Of a DNA stretch of 64,000 nucleotides, positions 62,039 to 64,000 are shown in pieces. The translations under genes and the position numbers were made by a program. How positions within the stretch are numbered: position 1 is the first letter of the stretch; each line of letters starts with the position of its first letter. Source of the DNA: JBBQSN01 sp963825505 (GTDB lineage Bacteria; Actinomycetota; Actinomycetes; Actinomycetales; CAWJMD01); contig CAWGTL010000002.1 in the NCBI GenBank assembly GCA_963825505.1, positions 124,001 through 188,000 on the forward strand, read 5' to 3'. Below the pieces are notes generated by a model. That model did no database searches. It saw only the letters and a program-made list of their open reading frames with translations, and was not told the DNA's origin.

Positions 62039-62920
62039 TCAACCGGTGGGGCCGTCCGCGTGGTCGTCCCGGGTGACGGTGCACTCGATGAGCCCGTAGG
62101 GCCGGTCGGCCGCGTGGAACACCTCGCCGGGGTTGTCGAGGCCGAACGGGGACAGGTCGGCCAGGAGGTGGTGCCGGTTCGGCGCCGACAGGCTGATCCG
62201 GGCGAGCTCCGGGTGGGCCTCGAGCACGGCGCTGCCCATCGACCACAGCGTCTGCTGGAGCGCGAGGCTGTGCACCACCGCGAACTGCTCGACCAGGATC
62301 CGGCGGACGTCGCTCCAGGCCGCGCCCCAGTCGACGTCGGTCCCGACGTGCTCCCACTCGGCGACCAGCGAGGTCGCGAGCACGCGGTCGGTGGTCTCCG
62401 GCAGGGTCGTGTAGCGGTCGACCAGGAAGCCGTGGAACTCCGACCCGGTCGATTTCAGCAGCACCAGGTCCTTCAGGCCGGAGACCACGCCGGCCCGCAC
62501 CCCGGACCCGGACGCCTCGACCGTGGCCGTGGCCGTGCGGACCTCCTGCTGGCACCGCACCCAGGTGTGGTCGTGCGGGACGCCGTCGACGGTGACCCGC
62601 TCCCAGGAGTACTCCTCGACGTCGACGCGCGCTCCCTCGACCGGCTCGACGTCGTCGACGAAGTGCCGGGCCAGGTCGAGCGCGTACTGCTCGATCTGGT
62701 CGATCCCCTTCTCCTTGGCGAAGGCGAAGCAGGTGTTCTTCTGCGAGTCGGTGGGCAGCACGCGCGCCTGGTCGCCGGCGACGTGGGCGGCGGAGAAGTC
62801 GCCACGCAAGGAGGTCGAGACGTTGACGTCGCGGATCTCGTGCCGGGGCGAGTCGCGGTACACCCTCACGACCCGGGTCTCCGCCTTGCCGTACCGGTTG
62901 GCGCCGAGCACGATCCCCAC
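62039..62920 (-). CDS. Urate oxidase (uricase)
   Basis: The 293-residue enzyme starts at GTG 62920, one base after the hydroxyisourate hydrolase stop. Its catalytic K lies in N-R-Y-G-K-A-E-T-R-V and its catalytic Thr in L-P-T-D-S-Q-K-N-T. The second half carries the motif F-H-G-F-L-V-D-R-Y-T-T-L-P-E-T. It oxidises urate to 5-hydroxyisourate using O2 without cofactor. The C-terminus lacks an evident targeting signal, as expected for a bacterium. Confidence 0.93.
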   Translation of the reverse strand: MGIVLGANRYGKAETRVVRVYRDSPRHEIRDVNVSTSLRGDFSAAHVAGDQARVLPTDSQKNTCFAFAKEKGIDQIEQYALDLARHFVDDVEPVEGARVDVEEYSWERVTVDGVPHDHTWVRCQQEVRTATATVEASGSGVRAGVVSGLKDLVLLKSTGSEFHGFLVDRYTTLPETTDRVLATSLVAEWEHVGTDVDWGAAWSDVRRILVEQFAVVHSLALQQTLWSMGSAVLEAHPELARISLSAPNRHHLLADLSPFGLDNPGEVFHAADRPYGLIECTVTRDDHADGPTG

Positions 62921-62921
62921 C

Positions 62922-63248
62922 TCAGGACCCCCGGTACGTCGAGTAGGCGAACGGTGCCAGCAGCAGCGGCAGGTGGTGGTGCGGCCGGCCGTCGTCCAGG
63001 CGCGCCGTGACGACGACCTCGGGGTAGAAGCAGGCGCGGTCCTCGGCAGCGGCCCAGGCGGCGGTGTCGAAGGTGAGGCGGTACGTCCCCGGGGCGAGCC
63101 GTTCCGGTCCCAGCGCGGTGGCCCGGCCGTCGTCGTCGGTGACGTCGTCCGCCACGAGCACCGGCCCGCCGGGGTCGACCCGCTCGAGCCGCACGGGGAC
63201 ACCGCGCGCCGGCCCGCCCCTCGCGGTGTCCAGGACGTGGGTCGTCAC
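62922..63248 (-). CDS. uraH: 5-hydroxyisourate hydrolase
   Basis: With GTG 63248 the product is 108 residues. This start gives a GTGA overlap with the upstream stop, the pattern of most junctions in this cluster, and begins at T-T-H-V-L-D-T-A. An in-frame GTG at 63260 would add four residues. The transthyretin-like fold is shown by H-V-L-D-T-A-R-G, P-V-R-L-E-R-V, H-H-H-L-P-L-L-L-A-P-F and the terminal Y-S-T-Y-R-G-S. It hydrolyses 5-hydroxyisourate to OHCU. Confidence 0.93.
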   Translation of the reverse strand: MTTHVLDTARGGPARGVPVRLERVDPGGPVLVADDVTDDDGRATALGPERLAPGTYRLTFDTAAWAAAEDRACFYPEVVVTARLDDGRPHHHLPLLLAPFAYSTYRGS

Positions 63249-63775
63249 CGCGCTGACCACGTGTCGGCCTCCTCCAGCAGGCGTTCGAGCCGGATCCGGT
63301 TGATCCGGCCCAGCTCCTGGCGCACCACCTGGCGCTCCTCCCGCGGACCGTTGCCGAGCCGCTCGCGCAGGATCTCGAGCAGCTCCTCGCCGCTGCGCCC
63401 GGTGGCGCAGACGAGGTACACGTGACCGAACCGCTCCTCGTAGGCGCGGTTGCCCTCGGCGAGGGCCGCCAGCGTCCCGACCGCGGCATCGGTCACGCCG
63501 CTCTGCTCCCGCCGGGACTGCGCGCCGCCCGGACCCGACGGTCGCTCGCCGATGCGGGGGTGGCCCGCCAGCGCGTCGTCCAGGTCGCCCTCGTCCAGGC
63601 GGATCAGCTCGACGTCCGCCGCCGCGAGCAGGTCGTCGGCGGACCCGTACGGTCGCCCGGCCGCGAGCCGCGAGGCCCACACGGAGGAGGAGCAGCACGT
63701 GCGCAGCAACGACTCCGCGTCCTGCGCCGGCAGGGCGTTCAGGGCCAGCAGGGCGTCGCTCGTCGGACGTCCCAT
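63245..63775 (-). CDS. uraD: OHCU decarboxylase
   Basis: The 176-residue protein starts at ATG 63775, preceded by GGGGAGG six bases away; an earlier in-frame ATG/GTG has no such site. Its motifs are L-L-R-T-C-C-S-S-S-V-W-A, A-G-H-P-R-I-G-E-R (substrate-contact and His region), Y-E-E-R-F-G-H-V-Y-L-V and R-L-G-N. It decarboxylates OHCU to S-allantoin. It is the promoter-proximal gene of the purine cluster. Confidence 0.92.
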   Translation of the reverse strand: MGRPTSDALLALNALPAQDAESLLRTCCSSSVWASRLAAGRPYGSADDLLAAADVELIRLDEGDLDDALAGHPRIGERPSGPGGAQSRREQSGVTDAAVGTLAALAEGNRAYEERFGHVYLVCATGRSGEELLEILRERLGNGPREERQVVRQELGRINRIRLERLLEEADTWSAR

Positions 63776-63878
63776 CGGCTGCCTCCCCGTCGTCGAGCCC
63801 GGACGCACACTCTGCCGTGCCCGGCCCCGGATGTCTCCCCTCCCGGCGGCGACGGTGGGGGCCGGACGTGAAGAGACC

Positions 63879-63898
63879 GGGACCCGATCACGGGTCCC
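63879..63898. terminator. GC hairpin at right edge
   Basis: GGGACCCG (63879-63886) and CGGGTCCC (63891-63898) form a perfect 8-base stem with a four-base loop. No T-run follows on either strand. It may end a transcript from the right of the window or precede the purine cluster as an unrelated element. Confidence 0.45.
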
Positions 63899-63915
63899 CG
63901 CCTCGGTTCCCAGCC

Positions 63916-63972
63916 CGTCCGGCCTCCACGCTGCTCGCCCTCGGGACCCACGACCGGCTCGACGTGTTGAGC
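63916..63972 (+). pseudogene. 57-base decayed copy of part of the PLP enzyme gene
   Basis: This stretch matches bases 44991-45047 of the plus-strand PLP-enzyme gene at 50 of 57 positions without gaps. In the same frame it encodes R-P-A-S-T-L-L-A-L-G-T-H-D-R-L-D-V-L, against R-P-D-S-T-L-L-A-V-G-T-D-D-R-L-D-V-F in the intact gene. Flanking bases show no clear match. It looks like a leftover of a duplicated or replaced paralogue; the sequence to the right is not available. Confidence 0.6.
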
Positions 63973-64000
63973 CGTCGGCACGTCGCCCCTGCCGCTCGGC

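Overview
The window is a very GC-rich (over 70 percent) actinobacterial chromosome segment. GTG starts are frequent, neighbouring genes often overlap by ATGA or GTGA, and many proteins belong to families typical of Actinobacteria: DUF5926 with a SEC-C motif, WXG100-type proteins, an SSI-type inhibitor, a large LuxR-family ATPase and Tad pili. The overall gene set suits a soil member of the Nocardioidaceae or a related family, but the genus cannot be fixed from this sequence. No rRNA, tRNA, CRISPR array or insertion sequence was recognised.

Layout. 1-6.1 kb: a partial membrane protein, a membrane sensor module without a kinase, a SEC-C protein, an RsbW-like anti-sigma kinase behind a sigma-B/F-type promoter, a glycerophosphodiesterase, a VOC protein and a YjbR protein. 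6.2-21.0 kb: an AAA ATPase, then a type-VII-secretion-like locus on the minus strand. It holds two WXG-type small proteins carrying W-E-S, a 664-residue putative substrate, four secreted or lipid-anchored proteins, a 1603-residue FtsK/EssC-like ATPase, and a membrane LysM-BTAD protein that appears split by a frameshift. Both WXG-type genes share the same upstream promoter layout with identical internal spacing. 21.1-30.4 kb: a Tad/Flp pilus operon (cpaB, cpaE, tadA, tadB, tadC, flp, three TadE/G-like genes) with a large LuxR-type ATPase regulator upstream.

30.5-39.6 kb: rhodanese, an SSI-like lipoprotein, a decayed vapBC remnant, an Fpg/Nei glycosylase, a SpoIIE-type phosphatase, oligopeptidase B, an Eis-like acetyltransferase, a LuxR C-terminal remnant, a CynX-like transporter and an SGNH hydrolase. 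39.9-47.1 kb: a DrrAB-type ABC exporter, a secreted M15-like peptidase, an operon of MFS transporter, PLP-dependent decarboxylase/lyase and luciferase-like oxidoreductase, and a divergent TetR/methyltransferase pair around a palindrome. 48.0-51.5 kb: a ferredoxin-reductase-type flavoprotein, a DUF427 protein and a membrane Ser/Thr kinase.

51.6-63.8 kb is one long minus-strand purine-degradation cluster: uraD, uraH, uricase, three xanthine dehydrogenase subunits with an oxoguanine/guanine deaminase between them, malate synthase, a DUF6986 aldolase-fold protein, allantoinase and allantoicase. It encodes purine base to urate to allantoin to ureidoglycolate, and glyoxylate to malate. No recognised ureidoglycolate lyase is present, which makes the DUF6986 gene the natural candidate for an undescribed step. 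The right edge carries a hairpin and a 57-base copy of part of the PLP-enzyme gene found near 45 kb.
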